NCBI GenBank assembly: GCA_017883385.1
Contig: JADGNQ010000001.1
Location: 1-64,000 of the forward strand
DNA length: 64,000 nt
Direction: 5' to 3'
Source: Candidatus Sulfotelmatobacter sp.
GTDB lineage: Bacteria; Acidobacteriota; Terriglobia; Terriglobales; Acidobacteriaceae
Of the stretch, positions 15,280-23,727 are shown piece after piece. The position numbers were made by a program, and so were the translations under genes. Each line of letters starts with the position of its first letter. Within the stretch, counting starts at the first letter, position 1. Below the pieces are notes generated by a model. It was not told where the DNA came from. It did no database searches and saw only the letters and a list, made by a program, of their open reading frames with translations.

Positions 15280-16266
15280 TTGAAAGCTTTCGTTACAGGC
15301 GCTACCGGATTTCTGGGATCGCACGTCGCGCGGGTGCTTGCCGACCAGGGCGCGGAGTTGCGGCTGCTGGTGCGGTCCACTAGCAATTTGCGCAATCTGG
15401 AAGGGCTCAAGGCTGAGACCGCGACAGGAGATTTGCGCGACGCGGGCTCGCTCGAAAAAGCCATGGCAGGGTGCGACACGGTTTTTCATGTGGCTGCCGA
15501 CTATCGGCTCTGGGTGCGCGATCCGGAGGAAATGTACCGGTCGAATGTGGAGGGCACGCGGGCGATTCTGGAAGCTGCGCGCAAGACTGGCGTGGGACGC
15601 GTGGTGTACACCTCGAGCGTGGCGACGATGGGATTTACCAGGAACGGGTATCCCGCCGACGAGGATTCTCCGGTTGCGCTCGCCGACATGATCGGTCACT
15701 ACAAGCGGTCGAAGTTCATGGCGGAGCAGATTGCGCTGGAAGCCGGGCGCAGCGGGATGCACGTAGTGACGGTGAATCCGACGACACCGATCGGCGAGCA
15801 GGATATAAAGCCGACTCCCACGGGGCGCATCGTCGTGGATTTTCTCAAGCGCAAATTCCCCGCCTACGTGGAGACTGGATTGAATCTGGTGGACGTGAGG
15901 GAATGCGCGCGCGGGCATATTGCGGCGTTAGAAAAAGGGAAGGCGGGCGAGCGTTATATTCTGGGTGGAGAGAATCTGACGCTAAAGCAGATTCTGGACA
16001 GGCTGGGGAGGATCACGGGGCTGCCTTCGCCGAAGATAAAGCTGCCGTACGTATTCGCCTTCGCGGCGGGCGTGGTGGACGAAGCGATCACCGGGAGAAT
16101 GTTGCACCGCGAGCCGCGCGCCACGGTCGATACGGTGCGCATGGGCAGAAAGAAAATGTTTGCCAGTTCCGACAAGGCCGAGCGGGAGCTGGGTTGGAAG
16201 ATCGTTCCGGTCGAGGGGGCATTGCGGCGAGCGGTGGAGTGGTTTCAGGGCAACGGATATGTCTAA
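15280..16266 (+). CDS. hpnA: Hopanoid-associated sugar epimerase HpnA
   Basis: This 328-residue extended short-chain dehydrogenase starts with FVTGATGFLGSHVARVL, the NAD-binding TGxxGxxG motif. The catalytic elements are TSSVAT and GHYKRSKFMAEQI (Y-x3-K). It belongs to the dihydroflavonol-reductase-like group found next to hopanoid genes. Its exact substrate is uncertain, presumably a hopanoid or a sugar-nucleotide step. The start is TTG at 15280, since no ATG fits the Rossmann strand. It overlaps hpnG by 8 nt. Confidence 0.9.
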   Translation: MKAFVTGATGFLGSHVARVLADQGAELRLLVRSTSNLRNLEGLKAETATGDLRDAGSLEKAMAGCDTVFHVAADYRLWVRDPEEMYRSNVEGTRAILEAARKTGVGRVVYTSSVATMGFTRNGYPADEDSPVALADMIGHYKRSKFMAEQIALEAGRSGMHVVTVNPTTPIGEQDIKPTPTGRIVVDFLKRKFPAYVETGLNLVDVRECARGHIAALEKGKAGERYILGGENLTLKQILDRLGRITGLPSPKIKLPYVFAFAAGVVDEAITGRMLHREPRATVDTVRMGRKKMFASSDKAERELGWKIVPVEGALRRAVEWFQGNGYV

Positions 16267-16981
16267 AGTCGCCATTGTGGCCGCGCTGGAGAGGGAAGTG
16301 CGGGCGCTCGTGAAACAGTGGCGCGTCAGCGAGAAGGAACATGCGGGCCGGCACTTTCGCTTCTTCGAGAAGGACGATGTGGTGCTGGTTTGCGGCGGGA
16401 TTGGAGGGGAGGCGGCGCGACGGGCGGCGGAAGTGGTGATCGCTCTCTATGCGCCGACGGTGATCTATTCTGCGGGATTTGCGGGCGCTCTCGATCCTGG
16501 GCTCAGGGTGGCGTCGGTTGTGCAGCCGCGGCGGGTAGTCAATGCGGGCGACGGCAGCTGCGTGAACCTGGACCGGGGGGAAGGTGTGCTGGTCAGTTTT
16601 GGATCGGTGGCGAGTCCGGCTCAGAAGGCGAAGCTGCGCGACTCCTTCGCGGCCCAGGCGGTTGACATGGAAGCGGCAGCAGTGGCACGCGCTGCGGAAG
16701 TGAGGGGAGTAGGATTCGGAGTGGTGAAAGTAATCTCGGACGAATTCGACTTCACGTTTCCGTCGATGGAGAGGTTCGTCGATTCCGAGGGACGGTTCCT
16801 GGAAGCGCGCTTTGCGGTATTCGCCGCGCTTCGCCCCTGGCTCTGGCCAAAAGTTGTCCGGCTGGCACGCAACAGCAACCGGGCTTCTCTTGCCTTGTGC
16901 AACTGGCTGCGGGAAATGAGTACGAAACGGATTTCCGGTTTCGCGGACGTCCATGGCATGGAGGCAGTCGACCGAAGATGA
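16259..16981 (+). CDS. hpnG: Hopanoid-associated phosphorylase/nucleosidase HpnG
   Basis: This 240-residue protein of the purine nucleoside phosphorylase/nucleosidase fold removes adenine from adenosylhopane to give ribosyl- or phosphoribosylhopane. VAIVAALEREVRAL and CGGIGGEAARRAAE form the N-terminal part. SAGFAGALDPGL and DMEAAAVARAAEVRGVGF are the characteristic base/ribose motifs, and VISDEFDF follows. ATG 16259 overlaps the end of hpnA by 8 nt, while the longer upstream frame only covers hpnA. HpnH, which makes adenosylhopane, is not in the window. Confidence 0.9.
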   Translation: MSKVAIVAALEREVRALVKQWRVSEKEHAGRHFRFFEKDDVVLVCGGIGGEAARRAAEVVIALYAPTVIYSAGFAGALDPGLRVASVVQPRRVVNAGDGSCVNLDRGEGVLVSFGSVASPAQKAKLRDSFAAQAVDMEAAAVARAAEVRGVGFGVVKVISDEFDFTFPSMERFVDSEGRFLEARFAVFAALRPWLWPKVVRLARNSNRASLALCNWLREMSTKRISGFADVHGMEAVDRR

Positions 16982-17508
16982 AGCGGGTTGCCTTCAGGGT
17001 TCTCGGGTTGGTTCTGCTCGCGGTTTCCGCGCGGGCCCAGAGCGTCGAGCCCACAATTTATGCAGAGAGCTTTCGAAAAGGGGAGACGCGCATTACCGAG
17101 GACAGCTTTGAGGCCAAGCTAGACCCGGACAACGCGACGTACCGGGAACGTATCAAGGATTCGCGGGGCAATGACCGTTACGAGCTTGCGATTACTCCGC
17201 AAGGGCCGGAGGGCGATAAGCAGATTACATCGTGGCGTGTGAAGCTCAGAGACCTGCATCACAGCATCTACAGCAACATTTTACTGGAGGAGCAAGAGCC
17301 TTCGGGGGACCCGAAGAACAATCTGTGGTGGCTGAACCCGAACCGGTTTGGCGGGGTGCCGATCCGCGCGAAGCGGATCATGAAGGTCGATGGGTTTTAT
17401 GTGATGTTTCAAGTGAAAGACATTCACTTCACACCGCTGGACTCGCCGTATTTGGATTCGATGGCGGTGCAGTTCGCGTTTACCAATAGCGATCCGAGAA
17501 GCCGGTAG
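16978..17508 (+). CDS. Secreted hypothetical protein coupled to hpnG
   Basis: ATG at 16978 overlaps the hpnG stop as ATGA, so the 176-residue product is translationally coupled. Residues 1-20 form a signal peptide ending ARA-QS. The mature part is rich in charged and aromatic residues with no membrane helix (KNNLWWLNPNRFGG near 121-134, FYVMFQVKDIHF near 147-158). It may fold as a beta-rich domain. I do not recognise a family. The tight coupling points to a periplasmic role linked to hopanoids or the outer membrane (inference). Confidence 0.8.
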   Translation: MKRVAFRVLGLVLLAVSARAQSVEPTIYAESFRKGETRITEDSFEAKLDPDNATYRERIKDSRGNDRYELAITPQGPEGDKQITSWRVKLRDLHHSIYSNILLEEQEPSGDPKNNLWWLNPNRFGGVPIRAKRIMKVDGFYVMFQVKDIHFTPLDSPYLDSMAVQFAFTNSDPRSR

Positions 17509-17558
17509 ATCTCGTTGCTGGGCGCATTTCCTTGCGAGGCGTTCCCATGACGCTGCAA

Positions 17559-17598
17559 GTCCCCACTTCTCGCAAAGTACGCGAGAAATGGGGCACCC
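17559..17598 (+). repeat. Palindromic repeat family A, copy 4 (intergenic)
   Basis: GTCCCCACTTCTCGCAAAGT ACGCGAGAAATGGGGCACCC is the shortest copy (40 nt), with TTCTCGC/GCGAGAA as stem. It lies in the 192-nt gap between the hpnG-linked gene and tolQ. Confidence 0.85.
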
Positions 17599-17700
17599 GG
17601 CACATGTATCGCTGCAACTTTTCATTGCTGGATCGGGTACGTGCAAAAAAGCACACGGCTGGGTTCATCTATAATCAAAGCAGGTGTCTTCCTAAACCCG

Positions 17701-18417
17701 ATGCAATCTTTCCCCTTGCTGGCAGCGTTCGTCGGCGGCGAAATCGTCGACATGATCTCCAACACTGGCGCGGTCGCCAAGCTGGTATTGTTCGTCCTGC
17801 TGGCGTTCAGCCTGATCTCGTGGTCCATCATCCTGACAAAATGGAGTTTGCTGCGGCGGGCGCGTGCGCAGAGCGGGCGTTTCGTGCGCGCGTTTCGCAA
17901 GGCGCAGCGGTTGCAGGATATTGCCGCCGTGGCCGAGCAATTCAAGCCGAGTCCGCTGGTCGGCGTGTTCGAGGGCGGCTATGAAGAGTACAAGCGGCAG
18001 ACCGCGACGTCGGGGGTGCTGCGAAATCTGACGGCGATCCAGCGCGGGATGCAGATTGGGGCTTCGGAAGAAGTCACGCGGCTGGAGCGGAACGTGCCAT
18101 GGCTGGCGATCACGGCGTCAGTTACGCCGTTTGTCGGGCTGTTTGGGACGGTGTGGGGCATCATCGATGCATTCCACGGACTAGGGACAGCCGGGGCGGC
18201 GACGTTGCGGGCGGTGGCTCCAGGCATTTCCGAGGCACTGATTACGACCGCTGCCGGGCTGGGCGCCGCGATTCCCGCGGTGATTGCCTACAACCTAATT
18301 GGGGCGTCGATACGCGAGTTTGCCGCGCGCAGCGACGACTTTGCGCTCGAGGTGCTCAACGCGGTCGAGCACAGCCAGGCGCAGGTACCGGCACAGACCT
18401 CAGAAGTGAGACGCTAA
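17701..18417 (+). CDS. tolQ: TolQ/ExbB-type proton channel subunit
   Basis: This 238-residue MotA/TolQ/ExbB-family inner-membrane protein has three membrane segments. One is near residues 22-42 (AVAKLVLFVLLAFSLISWSII), and two flank the conserved GLFGTVWGIIDAFHGLG block in the C-terminal half. With TolR it uses the proton gradient to power the Tol-Pal machine at division sites. The start ATG 17701 (MQSFPLLAAF) is chosen over 17641. Its stop overlaps tolR as TAATG. Gene order identifies it as TolQ rather than ExbB. Confidence 0.93.
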   Translation: MQSFPLLAAFVGGEIVDMISNTGAVAKLVLFVLLAFSLISWSIILTKWSLLRRARAQSGRFVRAFRKAQRLQDIAAVAEQFKPSPLVGVFEGGYEEYKRQTATSGVLRNLTAIQRGMQIGASEEVTRLERNVPWLAITASVTPFVGLFGTVWGIIDAFHGLGTAGAATLRAVAPGISEALITTAAGLGAAIPAVIAYNLIGASIREFAARSDDFALEVLNAVEHSQAQVPAQTSEVRR

Positions 18418-18845
18418 TGGCATTCACCTCGTCCAACGGACGAACGCAGACGGCGCTGGCCGACATCAACATCACTCCGCTGGTCGATGTGGTGCTGGTG
18501 TTGCTTATCATTTTCATGGTGACGGCGCCGGTGTTGCAATCGGGGATCGACGTCAGCGTGCCGAAGACGCGCACGGTGAAACAGATCACGGAGGAGCGCC
18601 TGGTGATCACGATCAACAAAGATCAGCGCGTCTTTCTGGGGAATGATTCCATCAATATCAATGAGATTGGGAGCAGGCTGCGGCAGAAGATTCGCGATCC
18701 GCGAAACCAGTCTGTTTTTGTGCGGGCGGATGAGAATGTTCCGTTCGGCGCGTTCGCGACCGTGATGGATGCGGTGAAACAAGCGGGGATTACCAACGTC
18801 AGCATTGTGACGCAACCTCTCGAGCAAAATGGCAGCAAACGCTGA
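18417..18845 (+). CDS. tolR: TolR/ExbD-type proton channel subunit
   Basis: The protein has 142 residues. A short cytoplasmic N-terminus leads to one membrane helix containing the proton-carrying Asp24 (NITPLVDVVLVLLIIFMV), followed by a periplasmic domain (about 45-142). It forms the proton channel with TolQ. It starts inside the tolQ stop (TAATG) and overlaps the following tolA-like gene by 17 nt, so the three are made together. Confidence 0.93.
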   Translation: MAFTSSNGRTQTALADINITPLVDVVLVLLIIFMVTAPVLQSGIDVSVPKTRTVKQITEERLVITINKDQRVFLGNDSININEIGSRLRQKIRDPRNQSVFVRADENVPFGAFATVMDAVKQAGITNVSIVTQPLEQNGSKR

Positions 18846-19614
18846 AATCTACTTCGAGCACGACGGCTGGGGACGCGCGCTGGCGTGGTCGGCAGGGCTG
18901 CACGTGGGGATTACCGCCCTGCTGCTGGCGTACTCGGCGGTGTTCTACGGGACCAGTGGCGGGACTTGGGGAGCAGGCGGTGGCGGCGAGGCGATCGGAG
19001 CGACGCTGGTGAGCACGGTTCCGATTGCAGCGACGCCAACACAATCGCAAAACGTGCTGGCGAATGAGTCGAAGGGGCTGACCAAGTCGCAGGCCAAGAT
19101 CGAAGAGAAAGAGCCGGATGCGATCGAGATTCAGGGCAAGAACGCGAAAATAAAACCGAAGAAACAGCAAACTGCTGCGAAAGAGACAGCGCAACCGGAA
19201 CCCGAGGAAGAGACGAACCAAGTCGCATTCGGAGAGGGCGGGCCGGTCAGCGGGCCGTACGGCACGTTCAGCGCGGCGGGGGCGAAAGGTGGCTTCGGCT
19301 TTACCGGCGGCGGCGGAGATTTCGGGACGCGTTTTTCCTGGTACGTGCAGGGCGTGCAGCGGATCGTCTCGCAGAACTGGATGAAATACGAAATCGACCC
19401 GCGGATTACGAGCGCGCAGCGGGTCTACATCACCTTTGACATTGCGCGCGACGGACATCCGGCGAATGTACAGGTGGAGCAGTCGAGTGGTGTACCGTCG
19501 CTCGATATTTCCGCGTCGCGCGCGGTCCAGCGGATCGACACGTTCGGCCCCTTGCCTCCCGAGTATTCCGGGAGCAAGGTGTCAGTAGAGTTCTGGTTCG
19601 ACTACAAGAAGTGA
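18829..19614 (+). CDS. TolA/TonB-like energy transducer
   Basis: The protein has 261 residues and one membrane helix near residues 17-37 (GLHVGITALLLAYSAVFYG). A Lys/Glu/Gln-rich spacer (about 75-145) and a Gly-rich hinge (about 135-170) follow. The C-terminal TonB/TolA-type domain contains VQRIVSQNWMKYEID and VYITFDIARDGHPANV. Its position between tolR and tolB gives it the TolA role, linking the TolQR motor to Pal/TolB. By sequence the C-terminal domain looks closer to TonB, so no symbol is given. Confidence 0.85.
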   Translation: MAANAEIYFEHDGWGRALAWSAGLHVGITALLLAYSAVFYGTSGGTWGAGGGGEAIGATLVSTVPIAATPTQSQNVLANESKGLTKSQAKIEEKEPDAIEIQGKNAKIKPKKQQTAAKETAQPEPEEETNQVAFGEGGPVSGPYGTFSAAGAKGGFGFTGGGGDFGTRFSWYVQGVQRIVSQNWMKYEIDPRITSAQRVYITFDIARDGHPANVQVEQSSGVPSLDISASRAVQRIDTFGPLPPEYSGSKVSVEFWFDYKK

Positions 19615-19803
19615 GCCGGTTGCCGGTTATCGGCGGGATCGGTAATTAACCGGGTACGGGAGCAACATTCCGTCGATGGAAAAGCGCACAATAGAGTTTT
19701 TGGACCCGTAAGGGAATGCGGCCACGTGAGGGACAAGACCTTGCCATGGAATAAGTATCGGGCTACGATATTGTCGTACGGCGTACGTTTCTCCGGAAAG
19801 CGG

Positions 19804-21183
19804 ATGGATCAACCCGTAAGACCCACACACCGGCGGTCGTTTCGCAGCAGCACGCCCAGCGTGCGGCTCGCGCTTGTGCTGATGGCCATTTGTAGTCTCA
19901 GCGGCCTCGTATTCGCGCAGGACTGGGTTAAGACGGGAACAAGCCTTGGGGTGGAGAAAGTGCGGCTGGCCGTTCCCGACTTCAAGCCTTCGACCACCGA
20001 TCCCCAAAATACCGCCCTGCTGAAGACCTTCAATGACACGCTGTGGAACGATCTTGATGTCTCCGGCGTAGTGGAACTGGTATCGAAGAGCTTTTATCCG
20101 TTGCAGGCGCCGGGGCAGCCTCCGGAGGTGAACTTTCTGGCATGGAACGCGCCGCCTCCCAACGCCGCCATGCTGGCCTTCGGAAGCCTGGGAGTGAGCG
20201 GGGGACGGCTCACTTTACAGGGCTGGCTGTATGACGTGAAGAACATCCAGTCGCCACAGATTCTGGGCAAGCAATATGGAGACACGCCGAGCGACGCCGC
20301 GGCGCGCCTGATGGCGCACAAGTTCGCCGACGAGATTATCTTCCGGCTGGGTGGTGGTCTCGCGGGGATTGCCGAAAGCCAGATTTATTTTGTCAGCGAC
20401 CGGAGCGGGCACAAGGAAATCTGGGCGATGGACTATGACGGATCGAACCAGCACCAGATTACTCATCTGAACTCGATCTCATTGTCGCCGCGCATTTCGC
20501 CCGACGGTTCGCGCATCGCCTTCAGTTCGATGACCAAGTCCGGCTGGGAGATCATGCTGTATTCGCTCGACCTGAGCCGGGCGGTAAATTTTCCGCATTT
20601 AGGAGGAACCAACCTGTCGCCAGCGTGGTCGGGCGACGGGACGAAGCTGGCGTTTTCTGCGTCGCGCAGCGGCGCTCCGGAAATTTGTGTGACGGATGCC
20701 TCGGGCGGGAATCTGCATTGTGTAACGACGGCGAAGGGGCCCGACGTTTCTCCGGTGTGGAACCGGAAGACGAATTCGCAGATTGCCTTCGTGAGCGGGC
20801 GCACGGGACTGCCGCAGATCTACGCTATGGAACAGGATGGCACCAACCTGCAGCGCATGACGGACCAGGGATACGCGGTCTCGCCGAACTGGGCGCCGAA
20901 CGGGCAGTTCCTGACCTTCGCCTGGGTGAGGAAGTACGGGCCCGGAGAACCGGGAGCGTCGGATCTGTACCTGATGGACATCGCCAGCAAGCAGTGGGTA
21001 CAGCTGACGCACGATGGCGGGCGCAACGATTTTCCGTCCTGGTCGCCGGATGGGCGGCATATCGTGTTTCAATCGAGCCGTTCAGGTAAGGAAGAAATCT
21101 GGACGATGCTGGCCGACGGAACCAAGCTGCAGCAACTGACTTTTGCAGGACGTAACACGCAACCAAACTGGAGTTGGAAATAA
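19804..21183 (+). CDS. tolB: Tol-Pal system protein TolB
   Basis: This 459-residue periplasmic beta-propeller protein starts at ATG 19804, with GGAAAG upstream. The signal peptide is around residues 18-38 (LALVLMAICSLSGLVFAQ). The N-terminal TolB domain covers about 45-190, and the propeller about 200-459 with repeated WD40-like units. Examples are SDRSGHKEIWAMDYDGSN, PRISPDGSRIAFSS and FPSWSPDGRHIVFQSSRSG. It binds Pal and the TolA-like protein. The gap after the tolA-like gene (about 190 nt) has no gene. Confidence 0.95.
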   Translation: MDQPVRPTHRRSFRSSTPSVRLALVLMAICSLSGLVFAQDWVKTGTSLGVEKVRLAVPDFKPSTTDPQNTALLKTFNDTLWNDLDVSGVVELVSKSFYPLQAPGQPPEVNFLAWNAPPPNAAMLAFGSLGVSGGRLTLQGWLYDVKNIQSPQILGKQYGDTPSDAAARLMAHKFADEIIFRLGGGLAGIAESQIYFVSDRSGHKEIWAMDYDGSNQHQITHLNSISLSPRISPDGSRIAFSSMTKSGWEIMLYSLDLSRAVNFPHLGGTNLSPAWSGDGTKLAFSASRSGAPEICVTDASGGNLHCVTTAKGPDVSPVWNRKTNSQIAFVSGRTGLPQIYAMEQDGTNLQRMTDQGYAVSPNWAPNGQFLTFAWVRKYGPGEPGASDLYLMDIASKQWVQLTHDGGRNDFPSWSPDGRHIVFQSSRSGKEEIWTMLADGTKLQQLTFAGRNTQPNWSWK

Positions 21184-21237
21184 ACGCACTTCGTCAGGCC
21201 TCGATGGCAATCATAGAGGTCCGCAAGGAGGAATACA

Positions 21238-21975
21238 GTGAAGCAACAGAATAGGAAGTGGTTCCTGCTGGTAGTCGCGCTCGGTGCTGTCATGATGCTT
21301 GGCGCTTGCGGTAAGAAGAAACTACCCCCACCGCCGCCACCGCCGCCACCAGCGCCTGCGGCCCCGACCGCTGCGATTTCCGCGAGTCCGAACAGCATTC
21401 AGGCCGGACAGTCGGCGTCGTTGACCTGGCAGACAAGCAACGCTACCGATGTCTCCATCGACGGCATCGGTGCCGTGCAGCCGAATGGTTCGCAGAGTGT
21501 ATCTCCGACGGACTCCACGACCTATCACCTGACGGCGAAAGGTGCGGGAGGAACGCAAGAGGCGAGCGCGCGAATCACGGTGACGCAAGCACCGGCCCCG
21601 CCGCCACCACCGCCGTCGGCTACGGAGCAGGAGTTGTTCAGCCAGAATGTTAAGGATGTGTACTTCGACTATGACAAGGCGGAAGTTCGCGGCGACCAGC
21701 AGGGCTCGCTGCAGGCCGATGTGCAGTTCCTGACCCAGCATCCCAATGTGAACATCACGATTGAAGGGCACTGCGACGAGCGCGGGTCGACGGAGTACAA
21801 CATCGCTTTGGGCGACAAGCGCGCCACCGCGGTTAAGAGTGCGCTGGTCGCGGCGGGCATCAACGCGAGCCGCATCAAGACGATCAGTTACGGCAAGGAA
21901 AAGCCATTCTGCTCGGAAAGCAACGAAGCTTGCTGGCAGCAGAACCGGCGCGGCCATTTCGTCTATCAACAGTGA
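21238..21975 (+). CDS. pal: Peptidoglycan-associated lipoprotein Pal with an added Ig-like domain
   Basis: GTG 21238 has AAGGAGG eight to nine bases upstream. The 245-residue product has a lipobox (LGAC, Cys22) and a Pro-rich linker near 26-40. An all-beta Ig-like stretch follows at about 41-117 (ISASPNSIQAGQSASLTW ... TTYHLTAKG). A second Pro run leads to a C-terminal OmpA-like peptidoglycan-binding domain at about 130-245 (VYFDYDKAEV, IEGHCDERGSTEYNIALGDKRA). Standard Pal lacks the middle domain and is about 170 residues. It anchors the outer membrane to peptidoglycan in the Tol-Pal system. Confidence 0.93.
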   Translation: MKQQNRKWFLLVVALGAVMMLGACGKKKLPPPPPPPPPAPAAPTAAISASPNSIQAGQSASLTWQTSNATDVSIDGIGAVQPNGSQSVSPTDSTTYHLTAKGAGGTQEASARITVTQAPAPPPPPPSATEQELFSQNVKDVYFDYDKAEVRGDQQGSLQADVQFLTQHPNVNITIEGHCDERGSTEYNIALGDKRATAVKSALVAAGINASRIKTISYGKEKPFCSESNEACWQQNRRGHFVYQQ

Positions 21976-21982
21976 AGAAGGT

Positions 21983-22009
21983 GGGGATGCGGGTTCGGCC
22001 CGCATCCCC
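21983..22009 (+). terminator. Strong hairpin after pal
   Basis: GGGGATGCGGG TTCGG CCCGCATCCCC is a perfect 11-bp stem eight bases after the pal stop. The downstream sequence (TGTATGTTCCCC) is not a clean T-run. It may therefore attenuate or stabilise the transcript rather than end it fully. Confidence 0.6.
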
Positions 22010-22191
22010 TGTATGTTCCCCTCAGGGCGGACGCATGTGTGCGTGCAGTCCGGCGCGAGAGCCACGGCCATGGGAAGTGAACTGTGTGCCGGTTGCGGCT
22101 TGCGGTTCCCCGTGATCCTTAGCGCTGCCGAATCGTCCCAACCTGTGGGATACTCAAGGCATCAGAACAGGCTGTCTTCAGGGAATCTATT

Positions 22192-23031
22192 ATGAAAATA
22201 CATCGTATTTCTGCGTGTTTTGCATTGTTGTCGATGCTCTGGCTGGGAGCCGCTCCTGCCTGGGGCGTGAATAAGGATATGGTCCAACTGCAGACGCAGG
22301 TGCAGCAACTGCAAGAGCAGATGACGGCCATGCAGCGCGCCTTCGACGAGCGCATGGGCGTCATGAAGAACCTGGTCGAGCAGGACACAGACGCGGTGAA
22401 TAAGGTGGCTGCGGCGCTGACGGCGTTGCAGACCACGCTGCAGAAGCAGCAAACGGAGGGTGGCACGCGGACGGACCAGGTTTCAGGGCAGATCCAGGCG
22501 CTGAACGACACGATGGATGAGATCAAGGTGCGCCTGGCCAAGGTTACCAAGCAACTCGAAGACATGCAGGCGGCGCAGCAGAGCCTGGCCGCGCAGCAGG
22601 CTACGCAACAGGCTACGCAGCAGGCCCAGGCGCAGGCGCCGCCGCCAGATGTGCTTTACAACAACGCCTTGCGCGACTACAACGGCAACAAGAATGACCT
22701 GGCGCTGCAGGAGTTCTCGGACTACATCAAGTTCTATCCCAACACTGACTTGGCGGGAAACAGCTATTACTACCTGGGCGAGCTTCAGTTCCGCCAGGCG
22801 AACTACCAGCAGGCGGCGCAGAGCTACGATCAGGTGTTGCAGAACTTTCCCAGCGGAAACAAGGCGGCGTCGGCGCAGTTGAAGAAGGGATTCGCTCTGA
22901 TCGAACTAGGGAAGCAGGATGACGGGGTCAGCGAGTTGCGGCACTTGATCCAGCGCTATCCACACTCGCCGGAGGCGCTGCAGGCCCGAGACCGGCTGCG
23001 CAAGCTGGGAGTTCCGACCACGGGGAGATGA
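22192..23031 (+). CDS. cpoB: Tol-Pal associated protein CpoB/YbgF
   Basis: The protein has 279 residues. A signal peptide (1-25, ending APAWG) is followed by a Gln-rich coiled coil (about 30-135, MVQLQTQVQQLQEQM). A Gln/Ala linker and C-terminal TPR repeats come next (about 150-279; NNALRDYNGNKNDLALQEF, YYLGELQFRQANYQQAAQ). The family coordinates Tol-Pal with peptidoglycan synthesis at division. It closes the tol-pal cluster, 216 nt after pal. Confidence 0.92.
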   Translation: MKIHRISACFALLSMLWLGAAPAWGVNKDMVQLQTQVQQLQEQMTAMQRAFDERMGVMKNLVEQDTDAVNKVAAALTALQTTLQKQQTEGGTRTDQVSGQIQALNDTMDEIKVRLAKVTKQLEDMQAAQQSLAAQQATQQATQQAQAQAPPPDVLYNNALRDYNGNKNDLALQEFSDYIKFYPNTDLAGNSYYYLGELQFRQANYQQAAQSYDQVLQNFPSGNKAASAQLKKGFALIELGKQDDGVSELRHLIQRYPHSPEALQARDRLRKLGVPTTGR

Positions 23032-23101
23032 TTCCGGTTGTTCTGCAAGGATGCGCAGGATCGGACAGCTTTGGCTCGGACGAGCTTGGATCACCAGCCC
23101 G

Positions 23102-23290
23102 CTAGACAGTCCGGTGATGCCGCTTGGGATGGTGATGTTTGCCCGCCTTGTGGGCGCGGTAACGGTGACGCGGATGGGTTGCCTTCACGGACGTGGGCGC
23201 AGCTTGCGGCGGTGCAGCCCAGGCGAATGTGCTCGAGAGGGCACACATCGTCAAAAAACACATCGTCAGTACCGTAAGAAAGCGCCTCAT
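23102..23290 (-). CDS. Small secreted His/Lys-rich protein, 62 residues
   Basis: AGAGGG lies just upstream of ATG 23290 on the reverse strand. Residues 1-25 form a clear signal peptide (FLTVLTMCFLTMCALSSTFAWA). The remaining part is basic and His-rich, ending HKAGKHHHPKRHHRTV, which could bind metal ions or polyanions. No family was recognised. It is convergent with cpoB, whose stop is 70 nt away. Confidence 0.6.
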   Translation of the reverse strand: MRRFLTVLTMCFLTMCALSSTFAWAAPPQAAPTSVKATHPRHRYRAHKAGKHHHPKRHHRTV

Positions 23291-23426
23291 ATACCCTCTT
23301 CAGGATGAACTTCTCCTAGTTTATAGCTGTTTTCTTCGGAAAGCTCCAGGGCTAAACTGATCCGGATGGGCGACCCTTAATTCGTCCTCCGGCAGCATAC
23401 CGCCCATTCATGTACGAGGTGGAATC

Positions 23427-23627
23427 ATGACGCATAGCACGAACGATCAGGATACGGCGAAGGGCGCTACGGAATCTGAGGATCACAAGGAGCCAGGGAA
23501 TATCGGCTTGCAAGAACAGCTCGGGCATCGCGACCAGGACCCCATGCTGAAGGATGCGGATTCCGATTTTCCTGAGCCGGGGCAGAGTCCCGAGCACAGT
23601 GGAGAGCCGCGGCGCAAAAGCGCTTAG
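23427..23627 (+). CDS. Small acidic hydrophilic protein, 66 residues
   Basis: ATG 23427 is preceded by GAGGTGGAATC, a usable ribosome site. The product is strongly polar (Asp, Glu, Gln, Pro, Gly), with no hydrophobic core, and is probably disordered. It ends EPRRKSA. It resembles small stress or desiccation-type proteins only in composition. No family is assigned. A family A repeat starts 24 nt after its stop. Confidence 0.5.
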   Translation: MTHSTNDQDTAKGATESEDHKEPGNIGLQEQLGHRDQDPMLKDADSDFPEPGQSPEHSGEPRRKSA

Positions 23628-23650
23628 GCGGGAGCGTCGCCGACCAACAG

Positions 23651-23704
23651 TTAAAATCCCCACTTCTCGTTCTCGCGCAAAGAACGCGCGAGAAATGGGC
23701 ACCC
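23651..23704 (+). repeat. Palindromic repeat family A, copy 5 (intergenic)
   Basis: TTAAAATCCCCACTTCTCGT followed by TCTCGCGCAAAGAACGCGCG and AGAAATGGGCACCC. It has an extra TTCTCG duplication and lacks one G of the GGGG block. It lies 24 nt before the korB stop codon, between convergent genes, and may serve as a bidirectional terminator. Confidence 0.85.
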
Positions 23705-23727
23705 ACGATTTTCTCGGCGTCGGTCTC

